A DNA stretch of 19,715 nt from an uncultured Erysipelotrichaceae bacterium. GTDB lineage: Bacteria > Bacillota_I > Bacilli_A > RF39 > UBA660. The DNA is taken from positions 1 to 19,715 of the forward strand of contig CATOOY010000021.1 of the NCBI GenBank assembly GCA_951801995.1, given 5' to 3'. A program made the position numbers and the translations under genes. The notes beneath the pieces are model-generated. The model did no database searches and was not told where the DNA came from. It was given only the letters and a program-made list of their open reading frames with translations. Of the stretch, positions 1 to 6,754 are shown piece after piece (the first letter of the stretch is position 1; every line of letters begins with the position of its first letter).

Positions 1-125
1 TATAAATTACTATAATTATGATAGAATTAAAGTAAAATTAAAAGGACTGTCTCCTGTAAAATACAGATTACAATCCTCTAATTAGAAACTATTAATAAAC
101 TGTCCAACTTTTGGGGTTCAGTTCA
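1..125 (+). mobile_element. Right end of an IS3-family insertion sequence (transposase C-terminus plus terminal inverted repeat)
   Basis: Frame 2 is open from the window edge to a TAG at 83-85 and encodes 27 residues ending YNYDRIKVKLKGLSPVKYR, then LQSSN. This is the characteristic C-terminus of IS3-family (IS150-type) OrfB transposases. It is followed at 101-125 by TGTCCAACTTTTGGGG and then TTCAGTTCA, which matches the usual IS3-type terminal inverted repeat. The rest of the transposase lies outside the window, so I cannot say whether the element is intact. The inferred end is 66 bp before the sigG ATG. The target-site duplication cannot be checked because the left end is not visible. Confidence 0.85.
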
Positions 126-141
126 AATCAGTTCTTTTTTT

Positions 142-171
142 GTATAAAAAGAATCTCTTTTTGCCATTATG
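142..171 (+). promoter_or_regulatory. Possible sigma-F/sigma-G-type promoter of sigG
   Basis: GTATA at 142-146 and CATTATG at 165-171 are separated by 18 bp and resemble forespore sigma factor -35 and -10 elements (approximately G-ATA and CATA-TA). The site lies between the IS end and the sigG Shine-Dalgarno AAAGGAG (178-184). The -35 element overlaps an AT-only hairpin (132-139 with 146-153), so the match could be chance in such AT-rich DNA. Confidence 0.3.
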
Positions 172-190
172 AAGTAGAAAGGAGATTATT

Positions 191-967
191 ATGGCACGTC
201 ACAAAGTAGAAATTGTGAACGTGAATACTGCGAATATTAAAGTTTTAAAAAATGAAGAAATGGTAGAATTATTTAAAAAATATCAAAAAGGAGATGAACT
301 AGCAAAAGAAGAACTAATAAATGGCAATTTAAAACTCGTTTTATCTATTTTAAAAAAATATAACAATAGAACAGATAATATGGATGATTTATTTCAAGTA
401 GGATGTATAGGTCTTATCAAAGCTATTGATAACTTTGATCTTTCCTTTGATGTTAAATTCTCTACCTATGCCTGTCCTATGATATTAGGAGAAGTAAAAA
501 GATTTTTAAGAGATAATAGTAGTGTAAGAGTAGCACGTAGTATCAAAGATACTGCATATAGAATATTAAAAGAAAAAGAAGAATTAACAAAAAAACTAGG
601 ATATGAACCTAGTACAAAAATGTTATCAGAAAAATTAAATATAAAAGAGATAGATATAGCATCTTCCCTAGATGCCCTAAAAGATACCATTAGTATGTAT
701 GAACCTATTTACAATGATGGGGGAGATACCATTTACTTAGTAGATCAGTTAGAAGATAAGAAAAGTGAACAAGCAAAAATGGAAAATAAAATGATGTTAA
801 AAGAAGCAATAGAACACTTAAAAGAAAGAGAAAAATACATTATTGTAGAACGTTATTTTGTAGGAAGAACACAAATGGAACTTGCCTCTGAAATAGGGAT
901 TTCTCAAGCCCAAATTTCAAGATTAGAAAAAAGTGGACTTGATAATATAAAAAAAATGATATTATAA
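191..967 (+). CDS. sigG: RNA polymerase sporulation sigma factor SigG
   Basis: 258 aa, the usual length of SigG. The N-terminus MARHKVEIVNVNT and the segment EPIYNDGGD (171-179) are close to Bacillus SigG and less like SigF. Sigma region 2.1 carries NGNLKLVLS (44-52), region 2.2 DDLFQVGCIGLIKAIDNFD (65-83), and regions 2.3-2.4 FSTYACPMILGEVKRFLRDN (90-109). The region 4.2 helix-turn-helix includes GISQAQISRLE (236-246). In spore formers this factor directs late gene expression in the forespore. The start is well placed 6 nt after AAAGGAG. The gene is followed by ylmC as in Bacillus and many clostridia, but the sigE that normally precedes it is replaced by an IS3-family end. Confidence 0.95.
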   Translation: MARHKVEIVNVNTANIKVLKNEEMVELFKKYQKGDELAKEELINGNLKLVLSILKKYNNRTDNMDDLFQVGCIGLIKAIDNFDLSFDVKFSTYACPMILGEVKRFLRDNSSVRVARSIKDTAYRILKEKEELTKKLGYEPSTKMLSEKLNIKEIDIASSLDALKDTISMYEPIYNDGGDTIYLVDQLEDKKSEQAKMENKMMLKEAIEHLKEREKYIIVERYFVGRTQMELASEIGISQAQISRLEKSGLDNIKKMIL

Positions 968-1205
968 ATCAGTTAGATAAAGAAGATACAGTTATTACAT
1001 TTTCTTTAAACCACATAGGTCAAAAAGCTATAACAATAAAAACCTTAAATGATGATAAAAAATCTTCAAAGAAATATTAATTTGTGATGCTGGAAAAATT
1101 AGATATTATGTCAATACTATAGATGATAATACTCTCTATGATTTAGAAAAAAACTTATTTCTAACATTAGAAAAACAATGTAGGAGTTTAGATTTATTTA
1201 AATAG
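967..1205 (+). pseudogene. Frameshifted remnant ORF of unknown function after sigG
   Basis: Starting in the overlap with the sigG stop, one frame reads NQLDKEDTVITFSLNHIGQK and onward to a TAA at 1078-1080. Shifting to the -1 frame within the six-A run at 1057-1062 gives an uninterrupted continuation, IFKEILICDAGKIRYYVNTI and onward, ending LEKQCRSLDLFK at the TAG 1203-1205. The joined product would be about 79 residues. No ATG, GTG or TTG start is available upstream in the first frame. I do not recognise the family. It could be a decayed gene, an assembly indel in the A run, or, less likely, a programmed frameshift. The distance to ylmC would otherwise be about 300 bp of non-coding DNA. Confidence 0.45.
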
Positions 1206-1224
1206 TTCCAAGGAACTTTTTTTT
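1204..1224 (+). terminator. Short intrinsic terminator after the sigG unit
   Basis: The stem AGTTC (1204-1208) pairs with GAACT (1213-1217) around a CAAG loop and runs into eight T (1217-1224). The stem is short, so efficiency may be modest. It overlaps the stop codon of the remnant ORF. Confidence 0.6.
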
Positions 1225-1268
1225 GTGCTTTCTTTTTATATACAACATATATTTAAATAGGTGGTTGT

Positions 1269-1499
1269 ATGAGACTTTCAGAATTACAAAATAAAGATGT
1301 AGTAAATGTCATAGATGGAAAAAAGATTGGAAATATAATTGATATTACAATTGAAAATGATGGGAATATGAAAAGTTTAATTGTCGAAAAAAGTAAATTC
1401 TTTGTTTCCATGTTTACAAGCAGTGGCGAAATAGAAATAAAATGGGAACAAATAAAAAAAATAGGAGAAGATGTTATTTTAGTAAGCCTACATTTGTAA
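1269..1499 (+). CDS. ylmC: YlmC/YmxH family PRC-barrel sporulation protein
   Basis: 76 aa, the normal size for the YlmC/YmxH family. It starts MRLSELQNKDVVNVIDGKKI and keeps the small beta-barrel pattern (GKKIGNIIDITIE, then SLIVEK, then IKWEQIKKIGEDVILV). YlmC lies directly downstream of sigG in Bacillus and YmxH in many spore formers, and that context is preserved here. The biochemical role of the family is not well established; it is associated with sporulation by distribution and context. The start has GGTGG about 5 nt upstream. A terminator separates it from sigG, so it probably has its own promoter, which I could not identify confidently. Confidence 0.85.
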   Translation: MRLSELQNKDVVNVIDGKKIGNIIDITIENDGNMKSLIVEKSKFFVSMFTSSGEIEIKWEQIKKIGEDVILVSLHL

Positions 1500-1522
1500 C
1501 ATTCAAAAAAAGATGATATAAT
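1494..1522 (+). promoter_or_regulatory. Sigma-A promoter of the glycosyltransferase gene
   Basis: TTGTAA (1494-1499, overlapping the ylmC stop) and a perfect TATAAT (1517-1522) are separated by exactly 17 bp, 19 nt before the ATG. The same TTGTAA-N17-TATAAT arrangement precedes the helicase gene at 17873-17901. Confidence 0.7.
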
Positions 1523-1541
1523 ACCATGAAAAGGTGAAATT

Positions 1542-2546
1542 ATGAAAGTACTATTATATACAGAAGGATTAAAAACAATTGGAAAATCAGGATTAGGGAA
1601 AGCATTAAAACACCAAATGAAAGCTCTAGAAGAAGTAAATATACCCTACACATTAAATCCCAAAGATGACTTTGATATTATCCATATTAATTTTTATGGT
1701 TTACGTTCCTTTTATTTAGCTAAAAAAGCGAGGAAAGAAGGGAAAAAAGTAGTATACCATGCGCATTCAACAGAAGAAGATTTTAAAAATTCTTTCATAG
1801 GCTCTAATTTTTTGGCCCCACTTTTTAAAAAGTGGATCATTAAATGTTATTCGCTAGGAGATCATATTGTAACACCAACCCCTTATGCAAAAAAGTTATT
1901 ACAAGGTTATGGTATAAAAAAACCAATAACAGCAATCTCTAATGGAATAGAAATGTCTTTTTTTGAAAAAAATGAAGTAGCTGGAGAAAATTTCAGAGAA
2001 ATGTATAATTATAAAAAGACAGATAAAATTATTATGGGTGTAGGTCTTTATATTGAAAGAAAAGGAATATTGGATTTTGTAGAATTGGCAAAAAGATTAC
2101 CAGAATATGAATTTATTTGGTTTGGCTATAGTCCTTTATATGCATCACCAAGAAAAATAAGAAAAGCAGTAAAAACAAACTTACCCAATTTAAAATTCCC
2201 AGGTTATGTAGATCCTGCTATTATAAGATCAGCTTTATCAGGTGTAAATTTATATTTATTTCCAACATTAGAAGAAACAGAAGGAATACCAGCTTTAGAA
2301 GCACTTGCAAGCAAACAGAATTTGTTAGTAAGAGATATCCCTGTATTCCATCCTTGGTTAAAAGATAGTATAAATTGTTTTAAAGCTAAAAATATAGATG
2401 AATTTGAAAAAAAGATAAAAGAAATATTAAAAGGGAAAACAAAAGACTTATCAGAAGAAGGATATAAAACAGCACATCGTAAAAATATGAAAAATGTAGG
2501 AAAAGGATTATTAAGAGTATATGAAAGTGTACTAGCAGAAAAATAA
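1542..2546 (+). CDS. dgs: GT4 glycosyltransferase, probable alpha-diglucosyl-diacylglycerol synthase
   Basis: 334 aa, GT-B fold. From memory it closely resembles streptococcal CpoA and Acholeplasma DGS: the start MKVLLYTEGLKTIGKSGLGK, the block HAHSTEEDFKNSFIGSN (73-89), TPTPYAKKLL, AISNGIEM, and the GT4 E-x7-E motif region EETEGIPALEAL (244-255). These enzymes add a second glucose from UDP-glucose to glucosyl-diacylglycerol at the cytoplasmic face of the membrane, making a bilayer-forming glycolipid that can also anchor lipoteichoic acid. AAAGGTG lies 5 nt before the ATG. The first-step synthase, sometimes adjacent, is not in this window. The GT4 assignment is secure; the acceptor is inferred. 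Confidence 0.8.
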   Translation: MKVLLYTEGLKTIGKSGLGKALKHQMKALEEVNIPYTLNPKDDFDIIHINFYGLRSFYLAKKARKEGKKVVYHAHSTEEDFKNSFIGSNFLAPLFKKWIIKCYSLGDHIVTPTPYAKKLLQGYGIKKPITAISNGIEMSFFEKNEVAGENFREMYNYKKTDKIIMGVGLYIERKGILDFVELAKRLPEYEFIWFGYSPLYASPRKIRKAVKTNLPNLKFPGYVDPAIIRSALSGVNLYLFPTLEETEGIPALEALASKQNLLVRDIPVFHPWLKDSINCFKAKNIDEFEKKIKEILKGKTKDLSEEGYKTAHRKNMKNVGKGLLRVYESVLAEK

Positions 2547-2636
2547 TCTTTTTTGTTGCAAATAAAAAATGGTATTAAATCATTCAATATTTAATATAAT
2601 TCTTTATTTGTTTTTATATACTAGTATAATATTTAA

Positions 2637-2755
2637 TCTTATTATTGTGATTTTAGTTACTTTAATAAAAATAGTACCAACTGTTTAAAGTCGGCACTAG
2701 ACAAAATTATTTTGGAATAGTACCTAACGCATCAAAACTAGGTATTCCTTTTTTT
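2637..2755 (+). ncRNA. Candidate small structured RNA between convergent genes
   Basis: A TATAAT at 2625-2630 (its -35 is weak) precedes about 120 nt with no ORF. The segment holds an 11-position hairpin (2672-2682 with 2689-2699, loop GTTTAA, two A-C mismatches) and a second hairpin running into a T tract (2714-2755). The 9-mer AATAGTACC occurs in both hairpin regions (2670-2678 and 2716-2724). It could instead be the 3' untranslated region of the upstream glycosyltransferase mRNA. It matches no RNA family that I recognise. Confidence 0.3.
2714..2755 (+). terminator. Intrinsic terminator for plus-strand transcripts
   Basis: GGAATA-GTA-CCTA (2714-2726) pairs with TAGGTATTCC (2739-2748) with a 3-nt bulge, followed by seven T (2749-2755). 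The T tract overlaps the spoVB stop on the other strand. On the minus strand the hairpin is followed by AAAATAATTTTG, so it would be a weak terminator for spoVB. Confidence 0.6.
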
Positions 2756-4046
2756 ATTTTAAAAACCTTTTTACATATTTTAATTGATGAAGTGTTACAT
2801 AAATAATATTAATAGAAGTAGCAATCACAAGCCCCCACATACCAATTTTCAGAAAAGAGAAGAAAAGAAGAGCAACAATACGTAAAATCATTCCACCCAA
2901 AGTTCCATTCATCGCTTCCTTTGCTTTTCCCATTGCCTGCAAAGTTCCAGTAAGAGGAGACTGGATATAATAAAGAAGACAAATAGGGGCAAGCACTCTC
3001 GTATAAAAAGCACCATCTATATCCTTATATAATATTTGTAAAGGAAGCTCAGGAATTAGTATAAATAAAATAGTAACAGGAATTCCAATAAGAAGAGAAA
3101 AGAAAATAGCTTGCTTTACTTTTTTTCTTGTGTAAGCAGTATGCCCCCTTGTATAATGATAAGAAATAGTAGGAATAAGTGCTTGACTAATCGCCATTGT
3201 AAAAAAAGAAGGAAGCATTAAAAGAGGCATAACATATCCATTAATAATACCATACTCATCCACAATATAACCATTAGAATACCCCACATGCAATAAAACA
3301 AAACTAAGTAAAATAGGTTCAAAAAAATACCCAATACTACCAATAAGCCTACTGCCTGTTGTTGGAATACTAATATGAAGAATATTATGAATATTCTTTT
3401 TTTTAGGCATAAAATCTTTTTTTTCGAGTTTAAAACGTTTAGGTAAAAAGAAAAATAAAATCAAAATAGAAGTAAGTTCACTTGCAATATTAGAAAGAAT
3501 AACAAAAGCAACAGCATACTCAATACCATATACAAGAAATAAAGGAACCCCAAGAAAAATAAGAATAAGCCTTATAAAATCTTCCGTTACATTACTTACA
3601 ACATGAGGAAACATCTTTTCTTTTCCAAAAAAATACCCTCTTAAAATACTAGAAATAGAGATAAAAGGAAGAACAAAACCAATTGATAAAATACTATAGT
3701 AGCACCTTTCATCATGAAGAAGTGTAACACTAATAAACTTAGCAAAAACAAAAAGAAAGAAAAAAAGGAAAACATTAAAAATCATTACAATAGGCAAAAT
3801 AGAAAAAATAAGATTTTTGCTATCATATTTTTTTTCTGATACAAGCTTACTAATAGAAGCAGGAAGACCAAGCTGTGCAAGAGCAATGAACAAAGTAAAA
3901 GTAGGCATAATCATCATATAAAGACCCATACCTGTTTTCCCAAGCGACCTTGCCATAATAATTTTAATAAACATGCCGAGAATTTTTGTAACCATACCAC
4001 CTATTAATAAAATAAGAGTAGACCTAATAAATTTGCTCTTAAACAT
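2754..4046 (-). CDS. spoVB: Stage V sporulation protein B (MOP/MATE-superfamily lipid flippase)
   Basis: 430 aa polytopic membrane protein. Stretches match Bacillus SpoVB: GMVTKILGM, GKTGMGLYMMIMPTF, LGLPASISKLVSE, ISSILRGYFFGKEKM, and TTGSRLIGSIGYFFEPI. SpoVB acts in spore cortex formation and is thought to move lipid-linked peptidoglycan precursors across the forespore outer membrane. Bacillus SpoVB is about 518 aa; this one ends roughly where the last two membrane helices would begin, after a short basic tail (LKYVKRFLK). I chose the ATG at 4044-4046 because AAAGGAGG (4058-4051) lies just before it; an upstream in-frame ATG at 4064 has no such site. It is divergent from comN-secDF, as part of a Bacillus-like neighbourhood. 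Confidence 0.88.
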   Translation of the reverse strand: MFKSKFIRSTLILLIGGMVTKILGMFIKIIMARSLGKTGMGLYMMIMPTFTLFIALAQLGLPASISKLVSEKKYDSKNLIFSILPIVMIFNVFLFFFLFVFAKFISVTLLHDERCYYSILSIGFVLPFISISSILRGYFFGKEKMFPHVVSNVTEDFIRLILIFLGVPLFLVYGIEYAVAFVILSNIASELTSILILFFFLPKRFKLEKKDFMPKKKNIHNILHISIPTTGSRLIGSIGYFFEPILLSFVLLHVGYSNGYIVDEYGIINGYVMPLLMLPSFFTMAISQALIPTISYHYTRGHTAYTRKKVKQAIFFSLLIGIPVTILFILIPELPLQILYKDIDGAFYTRVLAPICLLYYIQSPLTGTLQAMGKAKEAMNGTLGGMILRIVALLFFSFLKIGMWGLVIATSINIIYVTLHQLKYVKRFLK

Positions 4047-4087
4047 AGTGCCTCCTTTACTCAATTTACATAATTTGTAAAATTATC

Positions 4088-4116
4088 TTTCCAAAATACG
4101 TATTTTCATATATAAT
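4088..4116 (+). promoter_or_regulatory. Promoter of comN-secDF with a 14-bp palindrome in its spacer
   Basis: TTTCCA (4088-4093) and TATAAT (4111-4116) are 17 bp apart. A perfect palindrome, AAAATACGTATTTT (4093-4106), fills most of the spacer. It sits in the divergent region between spoVB and comN and could be an operator acting on either gene. The promoter call is firmer than the operator call. Confidence 0.55.
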
Positions 4117-4157
4117 ATATATGTAAGTTGTAAGAATATATTTACTAGGGAGGATTT

Positions 4158-4463
4158 ATGGACATAACATTTGATTCTTTAGAAGAACTATATCAAAGAT
4201 TACTTCCAGCGCTTCGTACCAAAAAAGAAGAGATGAGAAGAAATGGTTTTTCTTACATAAAAGAAGAAGACATTTGGAATTATTTAAAAATACACAAATG
4301 GAAAAATAGTAAAGGACTTACTCTTTTTGATATGGTAAACGATGTATTAAATACAGAAGATATATATATCGATGATTATCTAAAAAGAGAAATACGTGAT
4401 ATGAAAAGACAAAGATACTTAGAAGGAGACGATTTATATGAAGAGGAAGAGCAAAGTATTTAA
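4158..4463 (+). CDS. comN: Post-transcriptional regulator, ComN/YrzD family
   Basis: 101 aa soluble, highly charged protein with the family's helical N-terminus and the central IWNYLKIHKWKNSKGLTLFDM segment (about 39-61). In Bacillus, ComN (formerly YrzD) lies immediately upstream of secDF and is reported to act after transcription on the late competence operon comE. The same gene order supports the assignment. GGGAGG (4148-4153) precedes the ATG. Its last 26 nt overlap the start of secDF, so the two are probably translationally coupled. No competence genes are visible here, so the target in this organism is unknown. Confidence 0.75.
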   Translation: MDITFDSLEELYQRLLPALRTKKEEMRRNGFSYIKEEDIWNYLKIHKWKNSKGLTLFDMVNDVLNTEDIYIDDYLKREIRDMKRQRYLEGDDLYEEEEQSI

Positions 4464-6708
4464 AAATTTATTGATTGTTTTATGTATAACAGGAGCCATG
4501 ATAGGAATATTATTTCCTCTTTTAAAAGATTATAAATTCGGATTAGACTTACAAGGTGGATTTGAAGTATTATACGAAGTAGAAAGTGTAGATGGAAAAA
4601 AAGTAACCAAAGAAATGGTTACAAGTACCTATAAAACAATTGCCAAAAGAATAGACGTATTAGGGGTAAGCGAACCCTCTATTACAATAGAAGGAGACAA
4701 CAAAATAAGAGTACAACTAGCAGGAATTACAGACAAAGAAGAAGCAAGAAATGTACTTTCTACAACCGCATCCTTAACCTTTAGAGATGCAGAAGACAAT
4801 CTTTTAATGACAGCAGATGTATTAAATGCAGGAGCAGCTAGAGTAAGTAAAGATAACAACAATCTTCCAGCTGTATCCTTATCTATTCATAATAAAGATG
4901 AATTTTATTCTGTTACCAAAGAAATAAGTGAAAGAAAAGATAACCGTATTGTTATTTGGTTAGATTACGATCCAATGAAAGATTCTTTTAAAACAGAAGG
5001 AAGTAAATGTGGAACCTTAGCGGAATCTAGATGTTTATCTGCTGCAACCGTTTCACAAGGATTTGCAAGTGATGTTATCATTCAAGGAAACTTTAAAGAA
5101 ACAGAAGCACAAAACCTAGTAGACTTAATAAACTCAGGTTCCCTTCCTACTAAATTAAAAGAAATTTCATCAAAAACAGTTGCAGCATCATTTGGAGCAG
5201 ATTCATTAGATAAAACATTTATAGCAGGAATGGTAGGAATTGCCCTTATTTTATTATTTATGATCATTATGTATCGTTTTGCAGGCTTTATTGCAAGTAT
5301 AGGCATTCTTATGTATTCTTTTGTAACTATATTTGTATTTTGGTTAGTAGGAGGAGTACTAACCCTTCCAGGAATAGCAGCCATGGTAATAGGAATTGGT
5401 ATGGCAGTAGATGCAACCGTTATCAGTTTTGCCCGTATTAAAGAAGAACTATTTAAAGGAAATAGTTTAAACCAAGCCGTAAAATTAGGAAATAAACATT
5501 CCATTAAAAGTATTATAGATGCCAATATAACAACAATTATAGCAGCCCTTATTTTATTTATGTTTGGAGAAAGTAGTGTCAAAGGATTTGCAACTATGCT
5601 AATCATAAGCACACTTGTTACGATGATAATTATGGTAGCCTTAACAAGATGGCTTATTAGACTTTTTGTAGATACAAAATATTTTGATGAAAAATTAAAC
5701 TTCTTCATAGGAGTAAGAAACAAAGATGTTAAAGGAAGCTATAACAAAGATCCTAAATCATTACACCCATTTACTAAAATAGATTTCATAAAAACAAGAG
5801 GAAAATTTTATTTTATTACTATTTTACTAGTAATTATAGGAATCATTTCCCTAGTAAGCCAAGGACTATCATTAGGAATTGATTTCAAAGGTGGATCTAG
5901 TATTACATTGGGAGCAGAAACAAAAATACAAAAAGAAAATTTAGAAAATGATCTAAAAGAATTAAACCTAACAGAACAAAGTATTGAATACTTAAAAGAT
6001 GATACCATTCAAATAAAAGTCAATGAATCATTAAGTAAAGAAAAAATAGCAAGCACAGAAAAATACTTTAACGAGAAATACAAAGCAAAAACAGATATAG
6101 GAGTTATCTCAAACGTTGTAAAAGAAGAACTTGTAAAAAATGCAGTAATCTCTGTTGTATTAGCACTCATTGGAATTATTCTTTATGTTTCTCTAAGATT
6201 TAAAATTTCTTACGCATTAGCAGGTGTCATAGCACTATTCCATGATATATTTATCATCATTGCTGTATTTAGCTTATTTAGACTAGAAGTATCTTCTATC
6301 TTTATCGCAGCCATATTATCTATCATAGGATATTCAATCAATGATACCATTGTCACTTTTGATAGAACAAGAGAAATCATAAAAGAAAAGAAAATGATAA
6401 AAACAAAAGAAGAATTAAAAGATATCATAAATGAAGCTTTAAGAGGCACATTAGCACGTTCTATTATTACAACAGTCACAACACTCATACCAGTAATATC
6501 TTTAATATTCCTAGGTTCACATGAAATTATCAACTTCAATATTGCTCTTTTCATAGGACTCATCGCAGGTGTATATTCTTCTATCTTTATCGCAAGTGCA
6601 ATATTCTATGATATAGAGAAAAATAAAGTTGGAAAAAAACCAAAGAAAAAATGGTATGAAATAAAAGAAGAAGTAGAAGAGCTTTCTATTAAAGGAATAA
6701 ATAAATAA
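4438..6708 (+). CDS. secDF: Fused protein translocase subunit SecDF
   Basis: 756 aa, a natural SecD-SecF fusion like Bacillus SecDF (737 aa). The SecD half has TM1, then GLDLQGG (35-41), a large extracytoplasmic P1 domain to about residue 250, and a TM bundle with GIGMAVDATVISFARIKEE. The SecF half repeats the plan with GIDFKGGS, a smaller periplasmic-type domain and IIGYSINDTIVTFDRTRE. SecDF uses the proton motive force to help pull preproteins through SecYEG. The start at 4438 has AAGGAG about 9 nt upstream, inside comN. The C-terminus is cytoplasmic and lysine-rich. The hairpin right after the stop may uncouple it from relA. Confidence 0.95.
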   Translation: MKRKSKVFKNLLIVLCITGAMIGILFPLLKDYKFGLDLQGGFEVLYEVESVDGKKVTKEMVTSTYKTIAKRIDVLGVSEPSITIEGDNKIRVQLAGITDKEEARNVLSTTASLTFRDAEDNLLMTADVLNAGAARVSKDNNNLPAVSLSIHNKDEFYSVTKEISERKDNRIVIWLDYDPMKDSFKTEGSKCGTLAESRCLSAATVSQGFASDVIIQGNFKETEAQNLVDLINSGSLPTKLKEISSKTVAASFGADSLDKTFIAGMVGIALILLFMIIMYRFAGFIASIGILMYSFVTIFVFWLVGGVLTLPGIAAMVIGIGMAVDATVISFARIKEELFKGNSLNQAVKLGNKHSIKSIIDANITTIIAALILFMFGESSVKGFATMLIISTLVTMIIMVALTRWLIRLFVDTKYFDEKLNFFIGVRNKDVKGSYNKDPKSLHPFTKIDFIKTRGKFYFITILLVIIGIISLVSQGLSLGIDFKGGSSITLGAETKIQKENLENDLKELNLTEQSIEYLKDDTIQIKVNESLSKEKIASTEKYFNEKYKAKTDIGVISNVVKEELVKNAVISVVLALIGIILYVSLRFKISYALAGVIALFHDIFIIIAVFSLFRLEVSSIFIAAILSIIGYSINDTIVTFDRTREIIKEKKMIKTKEELKDIINEALRGTLARSIITTVTTLIPVISLIFLGSHEIINFNIALFIGLIAGVYSSIFIASAIFYDIEKNKVGKKPKKKWYEIKEEVEELSIKGINK

Positions 6709-6732
6709 AAGTGTATAGATTCTATACACTTT
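6708..6732 (+). terminator. Perfect 11-bp hairpin between secDF and relA
   Basis: AAAGTGTATAG (6708-6718) pairs perfectly with CTATACACTTT (6722-6732) around a 3-nt loop, ATT. Only three T, which are part of the stem, follow before CCC, so it is not a classical strong terminator. It may be a partial terminator, an mRNA-stabilising or processing site, or a protein-binding palindrome. The relA Shine-Dalgarno (6741-6746) starts 9 nt after it. Confidence 0.45.
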
Positions 6733-6754
6733 CCCTATTTAAGGAGTGTGTTAT

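Noticed and set aside
1057..1062. Programmed -1 frameshift signal after sigG
   Set aside because: The run T-AAA-AAA is not a full X-XXY-YYZ heptamer and no downstream stimulatory structure is evident; an indel is simpler.
4047..4064. ATG at 4064 as spoVB start
   Set aside because: No ribosome site precedes it, and the first six codons contain the site that serves the ATG at 4046.
5082..5723. Long minus-strand ORF inside secDF, and similar ones at 8353-8979 and 11438-12010
   Set aside because: They lie antisense to strongly conserved genes, have no ribosome sites and resemble no family.
6746..6754. GTG at 6746 as relA start
   Set aside because: It overlaps the Shine-Dalgarno AAGGAG; the ATG at 6755 is correctly spaced.
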